64,000 nucleotides of DNA from Lateolabrax maculatus (GCA_031216445.1 CM062200.1:7703001-7767000), one strand, 5' to 3'; shown: positions 36,861 through 49,420, counted from the stretch's first letter. The notes: generated by a model not told the origin, from the letters alone. Program-made: numbers and translations.

Positions 36861-39800
36861 TTAGCCACTCCGGTGGCTTCCGTCTCCAGTGCGCTGCATT
36901 CGGGCCAGGACCAGCTCGTGGGACACTCTCTTGCGGTCCTTGGCCAGGCCGACCAAGCACATAAGGTCGATGAAACAAGTGGTAAGGTTCAACTTGCAGC
37001 CAAACTCGCTGGTTGCATAGTCATAGGGGAATGAGTGGTGATAGTTGTGAAATCCCTCTCCTGTAGGGTACAAGAAACAGTGGTCAACAAATCATACTAA
37101 AAACCCATTTAGATCGATTAAGGGCTGGTTTAGAGTGAATAGTAAGTGACATGTCACATCAGCAAAAGCAATCACTTAATCAGAGATTGTATGCAATGAC
37201 CCTTTAGCTCATGCTGATTAAATTTAAAAAAGAGCACTTTTGCTATATTGTTATTTAGCTGGACATCTTGCAAACTGTTTGGCAGATATCAGTGACATTT
37301 GTAGAAAGGTCACCATTTATTGTATATGTGGAATATGTATAATGTATTTATATCTATGCAGAGACCTTCAGCAGGATTAAATTCAAACACAACTGGTCGT
37401 GTTTCATGAGCGAAAGTCCACCAAGAGTGCTGGTGATTTTGGTGTTGTGACCACATTTTGAATTGCAGGATCACGTGACGCCCACCGGCCCAATAAGACT
37501 TTCTCCCATACACAGTCATTGCAAAAGACGGTCAAAGGAGCCATATGGTCCAGTTAAGCATAAAGTAATTTTTTTTTCTTGGCAGTTGTGCTCGAGGAGA
37601 AAAGGTTTTTGCTGTATGAGCCTGGTGAGTAACTTTCATTGGAATGAATTCCATATCCACGTCTTTTAAAATATCCATCGGGTGCTTATTGTCGCTGCTC
37701 TAGATGCTACACTCCAGCTGGTTGATCCAGGCGCCTGTATAGTGGGAGGGCGGGTGGATAAAGTGGGTATCTGGGATAGAGATTCTGATTATTAAATCTT
37801 CAGCACATTTCATACATAAATCAAAAAGTTGATCATTTTAAAAATGATATTCCATACCGATTCTCTATCATTGGTTGTCAGATTAATTTATGCGCAAGTT
37901 ATTTGATATGCAATAACTCTTGAACCCACAGTGCCGCCAAATGTGGGCAACAGGTGCACATATCAAATCCGAGCGATCCTGCAAAATGTAATGTAATGTC
38001 CTCTATTGGTAGCACTACAGCAAAGTGACTTTGTGTTCCCTTCTATCTAAAGCACTTACATTATGACGTTACATTATAAGTCATGAGTCTGACCTAAATT
38101 CCTGTTTGAAGTCACTTCTTATCTTTTCTTTTGTTGCTAAGAGAGCATTCATGTGTTTTTCATACCTATAGCGCTGAAAGCGACAAACTTGTTCTCCCTG
38201 GGGTTGATGTTCTTGTCATAGGGCCGGTTTCCCCACATGTGAGCGGCGCTGTTGACCAGCCAAGTGGCGTTCAGCACCAGGGTGTACCTCAGCAGAGCCG
38301 GGACGAAGTACGCCACCCACAGAGTCTCCCCCCACAGGTACCAAGGCACGACCATGGGGACGAAGAAGCACATGAGCAGCACAGAAGGCTTATAATACCT
38401 GTTGAGGAGTGCAGAAAGAATGGCGCTGTTTACGCAGTACAACATAAACACTAAAAACACAAATGCTTAGTTTGTCAGATGTCGGACTCTTGACTCTTGA
38501 CTGTTGACATGCATGAATAACAGTCAGTAATTCTCACCTTGTTTAACCAGAACAACTACTATAACCTGCACTATAGGCACATCTCTGCAGCAGTGGTGGG
38601 TCAGTCATAGGGGGTGGAGGACTTTTTTATTGTATTTAGATAGATAGATAGATGGATAGATAGATTACTTTATTCATCCCCGAAGGGAAATTAAGTCGTC
38701 ATAGCAGCCGGTATATTTGAAAACAATAAAATATAATACAATACAATACAATAAAGTATTCGATATATTAGCAGAAAATAAAATACAATTCTGCTTGTTT
38801 ACTGACCAGCTAACATGCCAAGGAAGTGAAATTAACCTTTTCTAAGATTAAATCCTTCCAGGCTGATATTTGACTTTTAGATTAAGTGTAAAATCAATCA
38901 CTGACTGAAGACACTTACTTCCTTTGAAACATTACAACTTTGTCAGACAGCAAGTCATTGAGCTCCAGCTTGCGTCCTTTCTCAATGACGTCAGGGTGTT
39001 TGCGCACCAGCAGCCAGCCAATGTGGGAAAAGAAGAAGCCCCGCACGGCGTTGTGAGGGTCAGCATCTGTCTCTGAATATTTGTGGTGAACCCTGTGGTC
39101 TCGGGCCCATTCGAAGATATCATTCTGTGGGTTTAAGTAAACACAGGTTACATACACTGTAGACACAACATGGTACTTACACAGTAATGAAAACTGCTAT
39201 TATCACAATGGTAAGTGTCTGCTTGTGTGTGACTGCAGATCTGTGGGATCTGTCACTTTTGGGTACCTGAAATGCCATGGAGTTAGCAACACCAAGAAAG
39301 ATCTTTAGAGGTAATGATGCCTTGTAGGATCTGTGACTCCACAGGCGATGAGCTCCCGCAGTAACTCCTAAAGCACTTACCAAAAAACAAAGTACGGCTG
39401 CGGGGAGAAATACATCAACAAATTAGTTTGACCACCTTCTACTCATCTGTTCCTGTCATAACCACTTTATTGCACCAATACTGCACACTGCAACGTCTAT
39501 GCATAAGATATTTTCTGCACACTGTCATGTTAGGGCTTGATGGGTGATGTTGCAACAAGTGATATATAATCTATGTAACAGTGTATCTGTAACTGAAGGG
39601 GAGATCATCCACTTAAAACAGTAAAATAGTTTAGCAAAAAGCTGCAATTATTAATGTACTTTGGCTTTTGTTCACAGCACTGTAGTTTATAAGGCCTTTC
39701 CTTTTTATTAAAGGGAACATATTTGTGAATGTCTTCCCAAATGATCTTCACAATATAATTAAATGTATCACGCTCGCTTTCCTACACCTATTTCTAGCTA

Positions 39801-40590
39801 AAAAATGGTTAAAATTAACCTTTGACTGAAGGGGTGTGCACAGGCTTGCTATATGCATGTGTGTCACTCTCTGGGTGATGTAATTACGTCATATATAAGA
39901 TGATGAATGAATGGATAAAACCAATTTGATGATTGCATGTATGATTAAGACTGGAAGCATTAAAATCCTCACAAAGGGTGCAACCTCTGGTGGTTTGAAC
40001 AAAATGTAATAGTTGTATGTAGCATAAAGTAGCATGCAGTTTATGTAACTAACTGGCTACTCTTCATTTGAATGCATTCATACTATACTGTTATTTAATT
40101 TGAACAAAATGATGATAGTTGCTCTCTGCTTATATATGCCTGATCTATAATCCCCGGGCACTGGGAGGATCACAGCTCTTTGCATGCGCCAGTGGTGAGA
40201 AAGTGGGCTGCTGACATAACGGCTGTGACCTATGTTCAATACTGTGTGCAATCCACTAACAGGGAAAAAAAAAAGGCCCCAAAACGCCCCCCCCCCCCCC
40301 ATCAACGCCGATCCTTTGCAGAAACACTGTAACAGGTAGGGCTCGTACTTACACCAAAGCAAGGTCAAAGGAGATGCTGCAGGGACGAGCAGCACGCCGT
40401 AGAGGGCACCTATATGCAACAGAGTCATCAGAAAGACATTTTTCCACACGATGATCGTGGCAGGTTTGGGGCCCTCTTTCTCTCTGTAGGAGTGATCGAA
40501 CACGTCTTCTCTGGTGGCCTCTGCCACAACATTTCCATTTCCGTTGCTGGACTTGTGCTGCTTCTTCTCCAACGCCTCCGCCTCCGTCAT
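36861..40590 (-). CDS. scd: stearoyl-CoA (delta-9) desaturase
   Basis: ER membrane di-iron enzyme that puts the cis-9 double bond into stearoyl- and palmitoyl-CoA, using cytochrome b5 as electron donor. Five coding exons on the minus strand: 40590-40353, 39397-39267, 39124-38919, 38398-38166 and 37060-36861; 335 aa. The internal exon lengths 131, 206 and 233 nt equal those I recall for mammalian SCD. All three histidine boxes are present: HRLWSH at residues 96-101, HRVHH at 133-137 and HNYHH at 274-278. Hydrophobic spans include VFLMTLLHIGALYGVLLV in exon 1. The N-terminus is short and hydrophilic (MTEAEALEKKQHKSSNGNGN). A 14-base C run at 40287-40300 lies in intron 1. The gene is convergent with sec31b and divergent from dnajb12. 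Confidence 0.95.
38637..38694 (+). repeat. (TAGA)n plus fish retroelement tail
   Basis: A TAGA microsatellite joins 'ttactttattcatccccgaa' and 'gggaaatta'. The same combination occurs at 50412-50455. It lies in scd intron 3-4. From memory this is a very common short LINE-type 3' tail in percomorph fish. Confidence 0.7.
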
Positions 40591-41096
40591 CGTGGCAGCG
40601 GTGTCTTGTTTTCGGGGGTGATGCTCTGCGAGGAGACAAAATCGGTCACCTTCGTTTTTCCTTTTTTTTTTTTTATTACAAACACCTTCAATTGATTTGA
40701 TCGCTCAGCCGACGATGCTGATCCGGGGATGAGGTGGGGGGGGAAAAAGAGAGAGAGAGGTGGTCATGTAACGATGATGCTGACTTCGAGCTGGCAACAC
40801 GAGATTTGCCGCGTTGCGTAACACAGAAATTATCACCTGTGGAACAAACAAAAGGGCGGATAAAAAAAAAAAAAAAAACACGAAAAACAACTCACCAAAG
40901 GACCTCGCGGAGGAGCAGAAGAAGAGAGTTTTGCAGGAGGAGGGGTGGGGGGGGTGGGAGAGAGAGAGAGAGAGAGTCTCACGCGGAATACGCAGCTGCT
41001 CTGAAACCCCCAAAAAAGACAAATCCGAATAGGAAGAGTGATAGTCAGCTCTGCAGCGGGCGAATCAATAAGAGCTGCAGCTCGAGGTGCGACCGG

Positions 41097-41140
41097 CCAA
41101 TCAGAGCCCGGATGCCGCCTCAACCTCGGGCTCTGATTGG
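41097..41140. promoter_or_regulatory. scd: inverted pair of CCAAT (NF-Y) boxes, scd promoter
   Basis: CCAATCAGAGCCCG at 41097-41110 and its exact reverse complement CGGGCTCTGATTGG at 41127-41140 form a perfect 14-bp inverted repeat around a 16-bp centre. They lie about 500 bp upstream of the scd start codon in CpG-rich sequence. SCD promoters in mammals are activated by SREBP with NF-Y, so NF-Y binding is a reasonable inference. Confidence 0.7.
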
Positions 41141-41649
41141 CTGCCTGTTTATCTGCTGTTCACCTTTTATTCATTCTCCTGCCAGATGTATATTTACCTC
41201 CTCTGGGGGGGGGTGGGGGGGGTGTCCGCCGCTGTTGTCTAGACACGCATTGAATTAACCGCGCTCATAATTTTTTTTTTCTTTTTTTTTCCATTCACTC
41301 GCAGGATTAAGAAGCGGATCCAGCAGCAGGGTGGTTCAATGCCACGCTGAAACACGTAGAGGGGGAAAAAAAACAAAAAAACCCAAAGTTACTGTACTAC
41401 ACCCAGTAGAGCAGCGGAGGACCCTCCCTCCTCTCTGCGTGCACACACAGGGGAAACACACATGTGCGTGTACTGTTACATCATCAACATCCCGTCCAAG
41501 TTATCAAATAATGGCAAAAATATTTAAATAAATCAAGTAATATTAACTAATATAGGAGTACACTTACCTAAGCTTAGCGTGGACTGTTTATTCCAATAAA
41601 ATAATGTAAAAATAGTGTTAAATGTGCGGTAAAGTAGACATACTGTAGT

Positions 41650-42250
41650 TTTTTTCCCCTTTATTATTGCAAAGTACAAAAAAGCATATTCAAATTCAAG
41701 TTGCAAAATTTGTTACTTTCAGAACTGAGCGACAGAACAACAGTGTAAAGTAAAGCAATGGAAATAAATAAAAAAAAGTCAAATAAAATAAAATAAAAGG
41801 GGATCAATCAAAAGTAAAGGTTGATAAACCGTCATATAGCATTAGGGCTTTTTTTGACTTCATAAGTTTTAAAGAATCAAAGTAAAGGTGCAGTTCTTTC
41901 AGAAAGATGTTAAAGAGTGGGGTAGTTTTTAAAAATTTACACTTGTGCAGAAAGTACTTGGCGAGTATGATCAAATTATTTATGTTGTATTCTAGTTTTC
42001 TGTCCTCCATTATGAAACCAAATCTCACATCATTGTAGGTCAGGTGTGGTACATTCATATTATTATAGGTTATCCAATTTTTTTAAATCTTTCCAAAACA
42101 AAACAGACAAACTACAAGAGAACATTAAATGTCCAAGTGTTTCCACTTCTGTTTCACAGAAAGCACATTCGTTACAGGAAATGCAAATTAAAAAAAAAAA
42201 AGAGGATTTTACGCATCCATGGGTTTTTACCTTCATGACCTACATTTTTT
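41650..42250 (-). mobile_element. 5'-truncated, frameshifted LINE 3' fragment
   Basis: On the minus strand an open frame at 42058-41804 (84 codons, begins MNVPHLTYND, contains AKYFLHKCKF and KTTPLF) resembles the C-terminal tail of L1/Tx1-type reverse transcriptase proteins. Just upstream, in another frame (about 42190-42075), is CNECAFCETEVETLGHLMFS, the zinc-knuckle-like 'C..C....ET..HL...C' motif that precedes that tail in such elements. Stops and a frameshift separate the two, so it is dead. A 3' AATAAA followed by an A-rich run is at about 41670-41645. Its 5' end is within 270 bp of the dnajb12 start. Confidence 0.7.
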
Positions 42251-42437
42251 AAAAACAGACAGTTTGTCTCCATCTAGTGGGCAGAAACGATCCACTACAC
42301 ATCCAGGGTTCATCTCGTGTTGAAAACTTATTTTAATTTTCTCAAACCGTCTCCGGACTCCGTCGGTAAACACAAACGGCCGAACGGCGACGCGACGCGT
42401 TCGAATGTCACCAACGTTCCGTGTTCCAGCATCCCCG

Positions 42438-42445
42438 TGACGTCA
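42438..42445. promoter_or_regulatory. dnajb12: palindromic CRE in the dnajb12 promoter
   Basis: TGACGTCA, the full CREB/ATF site, lies 70 bp upstream of the dnajb12 ATG in a CpG-rich stretch (42350-42650). Occupancy by CREB or ATF factors is inference. Confidence 0.6.
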
Positions 42446-42514
42446 TCAGAGGGCGCCCTTTATTTACTTCTGGTCCAGTTAGCTCAGCTCCGCCGCCGCA
42501 GCCGCCGCGCTGCA

Positions 42515-45500
42515 ATGGAAGTGAACCGGGACGAAGCGGAGCGCTGCGTCGACATCGCGACCGCGGCGCTGACCAGCGACCAGCCGGAGAAGGCGCAGAG
42601 GTTCCTGGAGAAGGCGCAGAGGCTCTTCCCGACGGAAAAGGCGAAGGGTGAGTTAAAATGGCCGAGCTGGAGAGTAAAGGGGGCGCTTCGGCGGTAGGAG
42701 GTACGCAGCATCATCACCGGCAGCATCACCTGCATCCCGGATGAGCTCTGCAGCGCGTGTAGCCCGGGCCTTCGGTAGCACCCCGGCTATCTCCTAATGT
42801 GGTCATTTCAAGACTGATAAAAGGGATTCCGCTGTAGCTGTTGTGCAAGAAATATTCTGCACACCTGCTCGGCATGAAGCAGGTGTGTTTAGGGTGTCAG
42901 TGATAACACTTTGTCACCAGCTGCTTTTTCCGTCAGATGGCTGAGCCTGGGAAGTCAGTTAACTACAGGGCGAGAGTGAGAGAGGGACACAAAGGCCCCT
43001 GGACGACCGAGATCCCAGAAAGCCAGATGTGTTATCCCGCTGTTTAATGGTTTCACAACATCCATAGACCCACCCCTGCCCTCCCAGCCCCAGACCAACA
43101 GATACCAAAGTACATACATGCAAAGACAAAATACACACAACTGAGAAATGGACACATGCATACATACACAAGAAAAGCTGTATATGAAAATCCCTGTGCA
43201 TACCCATACCTGGACCTATTTAGAGTAAGATGTGACACACCTCACATCATATATATAAATGTTGATTTTTGGGCATTTGGTTTTTTATTTCCACAATATT
43301 TCTTAAAATCGGAGCCTACAACAACACTTAGATATTGATATGAGATTCCTAAAGGGCACCACAGTTTCTACCCTCACAATATTGTATAAGGCCTTTGTGT
43401 AGCTGTTGTAGTAATCTATTAACCGTCCAGCTAAGACTTTCTGTGATTGAGGGGCCTGTGTCACACTCTCTGCTGATGTGAGGGTTCTTATTATGTTACC
43501 TACTAATGCAGGTATAATTTTACAGTGTAGCAGTCCCACCTGTAACACCTGGCCTTCAGCTGTGCCTTTTCAGCCGGTCAAACGTTGAGTGCTTGGCTAC
43601 GTATCTTTTAAGGTTCACAACACTGTTATTGTATCCCTTCTAGTGCTGCTGGAGTTAATAGCAAAGAATGGATTTACACCTAGACAAGGCGGCCACTCAG
43701 ACTTCGGTGGGGTCTCGGGGCCTCGACAGCGGCAGACCAACAGTGAGGATACCAGACCCAACGAAAAGCCTCCAGACACCTCGAAGCCCTACACGGCAGA
43801 TCAGCTAGATGCTGTGAAGAGGTACGGCTGGTAAACATGTAAATCTGGTATTTGTTAAAAGGAAAAGTTTACTCTTTGGGATTACTGGAGACATGGTTGA
43901 CATAATTTCAGCCTTGATGCAGCACCTGACACTGAGAATCATGTGTTCTCTATACAGGATAAAACAGTGTAAAGACTTCTATGAAATTCTTGGGGTCCAG
44001 ACAGACGCCTCTGAGGATGAACTCAAACGATCATATAGAAAACTTGCTTTGAAATTCCATCCAGACAAGAATCATGCTCCAGGTGCTACAGAGGCATTTA
44101 AAGGTGACCAGCATGAACTTTCATTCATCAATTAATTAATAATTATGGTTACAAAAGGTGTCTTATAGCCCTCTGTGATGCTCAAACATAACTTAATCAT
44201 TTCTCATTTCCAACAGCTATTGGGAATGCCTATGCTGTTCTGAGTAATACTAACAAAAGAAAACAGTATGATCAATGTGGAGAAGAGAGGAGGCATCCTT
44301 CACGTCAAGGCCCAGACAATGGGAACTTCGAGCCAGATATCTCACCAGAAGACCTCTTTAATATGTTCTTTGGAGGAGGTTACCCATCAAGTTAGTGTCA
44401 CTGTTTTGTCTTTTCATGCCAAGCTTTTGAGAAACAGTATTTTCATTGTAATACTCGTTCTGGTCTGTCTATTAAGTGCTGCATGTGCTACATTAATCTA
44501 GGTCATGCTAATGTGTACACTAATGGACGGATGCGTTACCAAAGGCGAGAGAGAAGGGAGCGGCAGCGAGATGTAAGTGTGGTGTCCTTATCAGAGCTCC
44601 TGAAAACTGCAGATGTGCAAATATTGTAAAGCTATTGTTAAACAGCAGGGGGAGACATTGAGTCGTCTGTAATTGTACCTTTTGAGGCGCATTCAGCAAT
44701 ATTCAAGTGTCAAAGATAGTCTGGTGAATGCGTTGACACATACATGTTTTCTTTGCAGGGAGGCCTTGCTCTTTTCGTGCAGGTCATGCCCATCCTCATC
44801 CTGGTAATTGTGTCAGCCCTCAGTCAGATCATGGTCAACAGCCCCCCCTACAGCCTCAGCTTCAGGCCGTGAGTGTGATCCCTGTTCTGAACGCATGCCT
44901 AAGAAGGATGTTAAATAACAAACTGTTGTTCTGCAAAATTCCAGTAGGCTTAGACAAAAGATTATCTTCACGTTATTTATAAAATGTACCCACGTTTTGG
45001 ACCATGTTTGAAATCTCACTGATTTATAAATTAACCAGCCCTTAAAAAAAGATTTGCTTTCATTATAATTAGAGTTCTATTGCTCCCTAAGAGAGAGCCA
45101 TTGTATTGACTTTTCAGTTTCTTGTTTGATTTGGAAAGAACATCTTGATGCTGCCTCAGTTAATTCCAAATATTCACACGCAGTCACAGGCCTCCTCTGT
45201 GTTTCCAAGGATGGTTGGCTCCATGTCTCTGGCCTCTCTCCATGTTGTCTGCCTTTTGTGTTTTAGATACACTTCTGTAGCTTCTGGCTCGTCTGTGAGC
45301 CATTATCAGCCATGAGTCACGTTAAGGCGGTGCCAGATCTGTCATCCTTGTGCTGCGTTGGGTCATGTATCTCTCCCACACTTTGTCCTATCTTCACCCA
45401 GGTCAGCAGGTTACACACAGAAGAGGCTGACTGAGAACCTGAAGGTGCCATATTATGTGGCAGAGCAGTTCTCCAAGGAGTTCACTGGAGTGAATCTGAA

Positions 45501-45859
45501 GAATTTGGAGCGGACGGTGGAGGATGATTATATTTCCAACCTTCGCAACAATTGCTGGAAGGAGAAACAGCAAAGTATGTTTGCCAGGAAAACAAATTGT
45601 GCTTATTTATTTATTACACCATGAATATTGACCATTGTTTCCGCCATTATCAATTCTGGGAAAATAAAAACTATTCTGATTTTATCATATATTCATCTCA
45701 TATATCTTTCATGAATTGTTTCTGTTGTTTCTTGCAGAGGAAGGCATGCTCTACAGGGCTCGGTATTTTGGAGACACTGACCTGTACCAAAGAGCACAGA
45801 GGGCTCGCACACCAAGCTGCGCCAAGCTGTCCGAGATCACAGCTTCGTTACATGGTTGA
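42515..45859 (+). CDS. dnajb12: DnaJ homologue B12, ER-anchored co-chaperone
   Basis: ER tail-anchored J-protein that recruits cytosolic HSC70 for quality control of membrane proteins. Eight exons: 42515-42647, 43644-43821, 43958-44103, 44217-44390, 44502-44572, 44759-44868, 45402-45574 and 45738-45859; 368 aa (human 375). N-terminal MEVNRDEAERCVDIATAAL helix pair; low-complexity linker; J domain about residues 107-172 with HPD at 138-140 and DFYEILGVQTDAS; Gly/Phe-poor region with EDLFNMFFGGGYP; one membrane helix about 239-258 (LFVQVMPILILVIVSALSQI); luminal C-terminal family domain with YTQKRLTENLKVPYYV and ending in ITASLHG. The ATG is the first in the CpG-rich exon. AATAAA at 46927-46932. 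Paralogue DNAJB14 was considered; the ddit4-anapc16-ascc1 neighbourhood supports B12. Confidence 0.94.
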
Positions 45860-46591
45860 GGCTGCATTCATAATTAAAGCAAGTTCTCCAAACTAAGAAA
45901 TGTTTTCTCATTTCTGAACACATTTTGTTTTGACTACCTAAATTTAATTTAAAGTAAAAATGTTGCCTTTTCTTTTTTTTTTCCTTCCTGTCACCAGGTT
46001 TCCAGAATCAACACAAAAGATTATTGGCTGTAAATAGATGAGCTTTAACAATCTGGAGACTGAAGATGACTCAACGAGCAACACAACAAACCAGCACCAA
46101 TCTGCATCAAACCGACCACATGAACTGGTTGAAACCATTTCTGTGGAATTTAATGTGTGAAATTATAACACAATGTTAATATAATGTTTTGAAATGGAAA
46201 AGCCACTTAAAATATCTTGTCCTCCTGACAGGATAGGGGTTTGGAGAACCTCCAAGCCCCAGTGTTGACTGGGAGCCATGAAGCTGGCATAGGTCACTTT
46301 ATGGTTGTCTGAGAGAATGCAGTATGAAACCAGAACATAGTGAAGTTAGAAAAAGTTGTACGGATGTTATTTATGTAGCAGTTGATTAGATACCACGGTG
46401 AATGCTTCCTCTTTCATTTTATGCAGTCAAATCAGTGGAGGAGATGTGCTTGGGTGAGATTTGCTGATTTGACTTCAAATGCACATTCTGAAACTATGCA
46501 GGAATAATGTGAAACCTCCGATGAATATACACTCATGTCTAGGGTTTGTCAGACACTTGAGCACCTGAGATCCGTCTTCTTCTGCTTTTTT

Positions 46592-46648
<57 letters not shown>

Positions 46649-46950
46649 TTGAGCGAGATAACAATTAGGAAATGTCCCTTTACACTTTGCCTACTTTAAT
46701 TGTATTAAAGATAGAATTATATAGTGTAACTTGATGGGACTTTAACAGGTTATAGAGTGTAATGTCTATTCAACATCATCTGTTGGAAAAAGCGATCTCT
46801 GTCACACTTTTTAAGTTTATAGTATGCTATTTATTTTTTGTATTATTTATTTAAAAAATGGATTATCCAACTAACACAATACAGATCTTGCTCACTTTTT
46901 CCACCTTGTTTTTACTCCCAGATAAAAATAAATATAGATGCTAAAACATG
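45860..46950 (+). other. dnajb12: dnajb12 3' untranslated region with TG microsatellite
   Basis: Non-coding DNA from the TGA to the AATAAA at 46927. A (TG)n run at 46596-46633 followed by (GA)n to about 46649 sits in this UTR. No other content was recognised. Confidence 0.55.
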
Positions 46951-47515
46951 TTGAATGTGACTCATTGCTGTGAACAGAACAAGCACAGAATGTGAGACAA
47001 AAGCTCAGTCAGCACATTCGGCACGTATAGGCCGGGAACTGGAAACATGGCTTTGTGCACGTTCACATTTTGGGGAACGTGCAACATGTGCCCGGCAGGA
47101 ACAGCAGTGTCACATTCTTTCACTGCAAATGTACTCTGCTGTTTTTGGCAGACGTTGCACCCCTGCTTTCTAATTTTGACTTGCCAGATGCAAATTTCTT
47201 CTTTTTCTTCAGTATTGAAACTTGTTGTCCTCGTGCATGATGTGCCTGTCAGCTGGTCTATATCACGATAAAGCTGAACATTATTCCTCACTACAACAGG
47301 TATCTTAATATTCCAGTTTGTCAAAGAAAAGGCATACAGGTTCTTATGTGGCTGTACATTTAGCAGAATCAAACACTTCCAATTTTGCCTTTAAAATGGC
47401 TTCTTTATTTTTTTATTTTTTTTACATTCCCTAATTTCTATTGGAAATTTAAACCTGGATGTAAAACAGCAGGATGATCTAGAGGTTTCATAAAATAAGA
47501 CAACAGAAGAGAATA
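46951..47515. other. intergenic DNA between dnajb12 and ddit4
   Basis: Short space between two convergent 3' ends. Overlapping open frames of 60-136 codons on both strands have no recognised family, splice partners or start context, and are treated as chance. Confidence 0.45.
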
Positions 47516-48129
47516 GTTAAAAAAAATAATTTATTTGCAATCATGAAAGTACAAAAACAGTGCAATGTTGTGAGTATTTGAATGTCAAATAAATAAAGTC
47601 GAAAGCAGGACAGGTCTACACAGATAAAAGATCAAGTTACATTTGAAATCTTTGCCGCAGCTTGCACAAAAACTGCACAAGGCAAGCAGTGGTAGGCCTT
47701 TGCTTTTGAATTCAAGCGGTCACTAAGGTCCCTAACGGTTTGCTTGGTGTACAATTCATCACTTCGTGTACATTACAACTGCCATGTAGAAAAAGAAACA
47801 ACACAATGGTCTTTAATGACTATAATCATATAAGCTAGCTGCCCTTGTTGTTTCCATAGAAACTGAGGTACGCACTTCAATACTTGCAAAATGCTTATTT
47901 ACCAGATATATCATGATGGTTACACATCGTAATGGAGTGTGTGTGTCAAAGCAACACCTGCTCCAGGTACCATAAACTTTGGCTCCCTTACAGTGGGAAC
48001 AATAGGCTACATCTTCAAGTCCGTCCTTACACTTCTGAAGGCATCATATACACGTAGTTATAGTAATAAGGCTCTTTTGTGAGCTTAAGTGGCCATATTT
48101 AAAAGCGTAGACAGTAAGACATTGACAGT
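47516..48129 (-). other. ddit4: ddit4 3' untranslated region
   Basis: Extends from the TGA at 48130 to the minus-strand AATAAA at 47535-47530. AU-rich, as expected for an unstable stress-response mRNA; the end is inferred from the hexamer. Confidence 0.55.
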
Positions 48130-48920
48130 TCAACATTCCTCAATGAGCAGTTCCTCGGAACAATACAGTTTCTTCTTGATCACGCGGAAGCCAGTGCTCA
48201 GTTTAATAGCTTGTCTCACTACTGGGGCGGAGGGAGACTTTGTGCTGAAAAGTCCTTGGATCTTGGGCCACAGCCCGCCGGACTCGAGCCTCAACACCAG
48301 AGTCAGCTGAAAGGTGGGGACAAGGTAGGGGTCCACGGACAGCTGGGCCATGCTCTCACAGACAGCCCCTTGCTCCACGCAGAGATCGATGAGGGCCCCC
48401 CTCAGACCGCAGGGCTCGCTGGCTGCCAGGTGAAGGAGCTCCTGCCCGATGTGCTCCAGGAGTTTCTCTGGGATGAGCAGTTTGGCACATCGGAGGGCGC
48501 AGTCCGAGTCCTTGGCTTCCCGCAGGCTCCGCGCAATGAGGTCCACCACTTCTTTCAGGATGGTCTCCTCCATTGGGTCATAGAACAGGTCTTCATTAGA
48601 GGGAGACAGGTCGCCGGAGACATCCGACCCTGTTAAGAGAGACACACACAGCGGGTTAGAATCTGCATACGTGGATAAATGAGAAAATGCAATTCACCTC
48701 TTAATAAGTGCAAGGAGTGTTTGCAGGGTTGTTTACCTGAGTCTGAGAGGTCACTCCTGCTGCCGTTGTTGGAGCCCGACTCAATACTGCTGCTGTTGCC
48801 AGATGCGCTGAAATCGGTCAATCTTTGCACCAGTTTGCCCCAGGACAGCCTGCGGGGACTGCCGTCCACTGGAGAGGGGGGTGAGCTGCCGAGCTCGGTG
48901 GGCGCAGAGAGAGCAGGCAT
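48130..48920 (-). CDS. ddit4: DNA damage-inducible transcript 4 (REDD1)
   Basis: Stress-induced inhibitor of mTORC1 that acts through the TSC1/TSC2 complex; induced by hypoxia, DNA damage and glucocorticoids in vertebrates. Two coding exons on the minus strand, 48920-48737 and 48629-48130, 227 aa (human 232). The N-terminal third is Ser/Gly-rich and disordered (GNSSSIESGSNNGSRSDLSD). The conserved RTP801 domain follows, with LRCAKLLIPEKLLEHIGQEL, SEPCGLRGALIDLCVEQG and VDPYLVPTFQLTLVLRLESG; it ends LLIEEC. A non-coding first exon is predicted at about 49335-49198 (donor GTAAGT on the minus strand at 49197), spliced to 48966. This 5' UTR intron matches the three-exon layout of mammalian DDIT4. 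Confidence 0.95.
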
Positions 48921-49339
48921 GATTGTCCTCTTCGCAGTATTCAGTGTCAGCTGCTTCTGTGGTCAGCTGTTCGTGAGGAAACAAAGGCAACAGATAAGCG
49001 CTCAAACAGACTGAACAATCAGTAATCGACAGGTTAAATTAAACACAGGCAGCGGGCATTTAACGTGTTGTAAAGGAATGTATGAACAGGGCAAGTTAAG
49101 AGCAAGAATATCTTTGTTTGACGGCAGCTTGCGGCTCTTTAACTGTTCAAATTACCCAACAAACTCGCAAAAAAAGCAACTGTAACATGATACTTACAGC
49201 TTATTTGAAAAACGGCGTCGTTCAAGTCCGTTGTCGATGTTTTAAGATAGTTATTTGGAGGCTTATTGTCTGCAAAAACAACTATCTGTAAACTTGTTCC
49301 CGTGCGGCTCCTCTTCCTCTCAACAGCTGCTAAGCTCTG

Positions 49340-49420
49340 CGGTTTCTCCGGCAACAATGTTTATATAGGGGCGGCCAGGCCACGCCCCCTCGCCTCCAGC
49401 CGGCCAATCAAAAAGAGAGA
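49340..49420 (-). promoter_or_regulatory. ddit4: ddit4 core promoter with TATA and CCAAT boxes
   Basis: On the minus strand TATATAA (plus 49361-49367) lies about 30 bp upstream of the predicted first exon. A GC box-like GGGGCGTGG (plus 49380-49388) and a CCAAT motif on the plus strand at 49404-49408 lie further upstream. A TATA promoter fits a strongly inducible gene. Confidence 0.7.

Noticed and set aside
40734..41258. Plus-strand open frame of 174 codons at the scd promoter
   Set aside because: Low-complexity Arg/Lys/Glu-rich translation of GA and A runs. The region is the scd 5' UTR and promoter on the other strand.
48211..48636. Plus-strand open frame of 141 codons opposite ddit4
   Set aside because: Antisense shadow of the conserved DDIT4 exon, caused by its GC-rich codon use.
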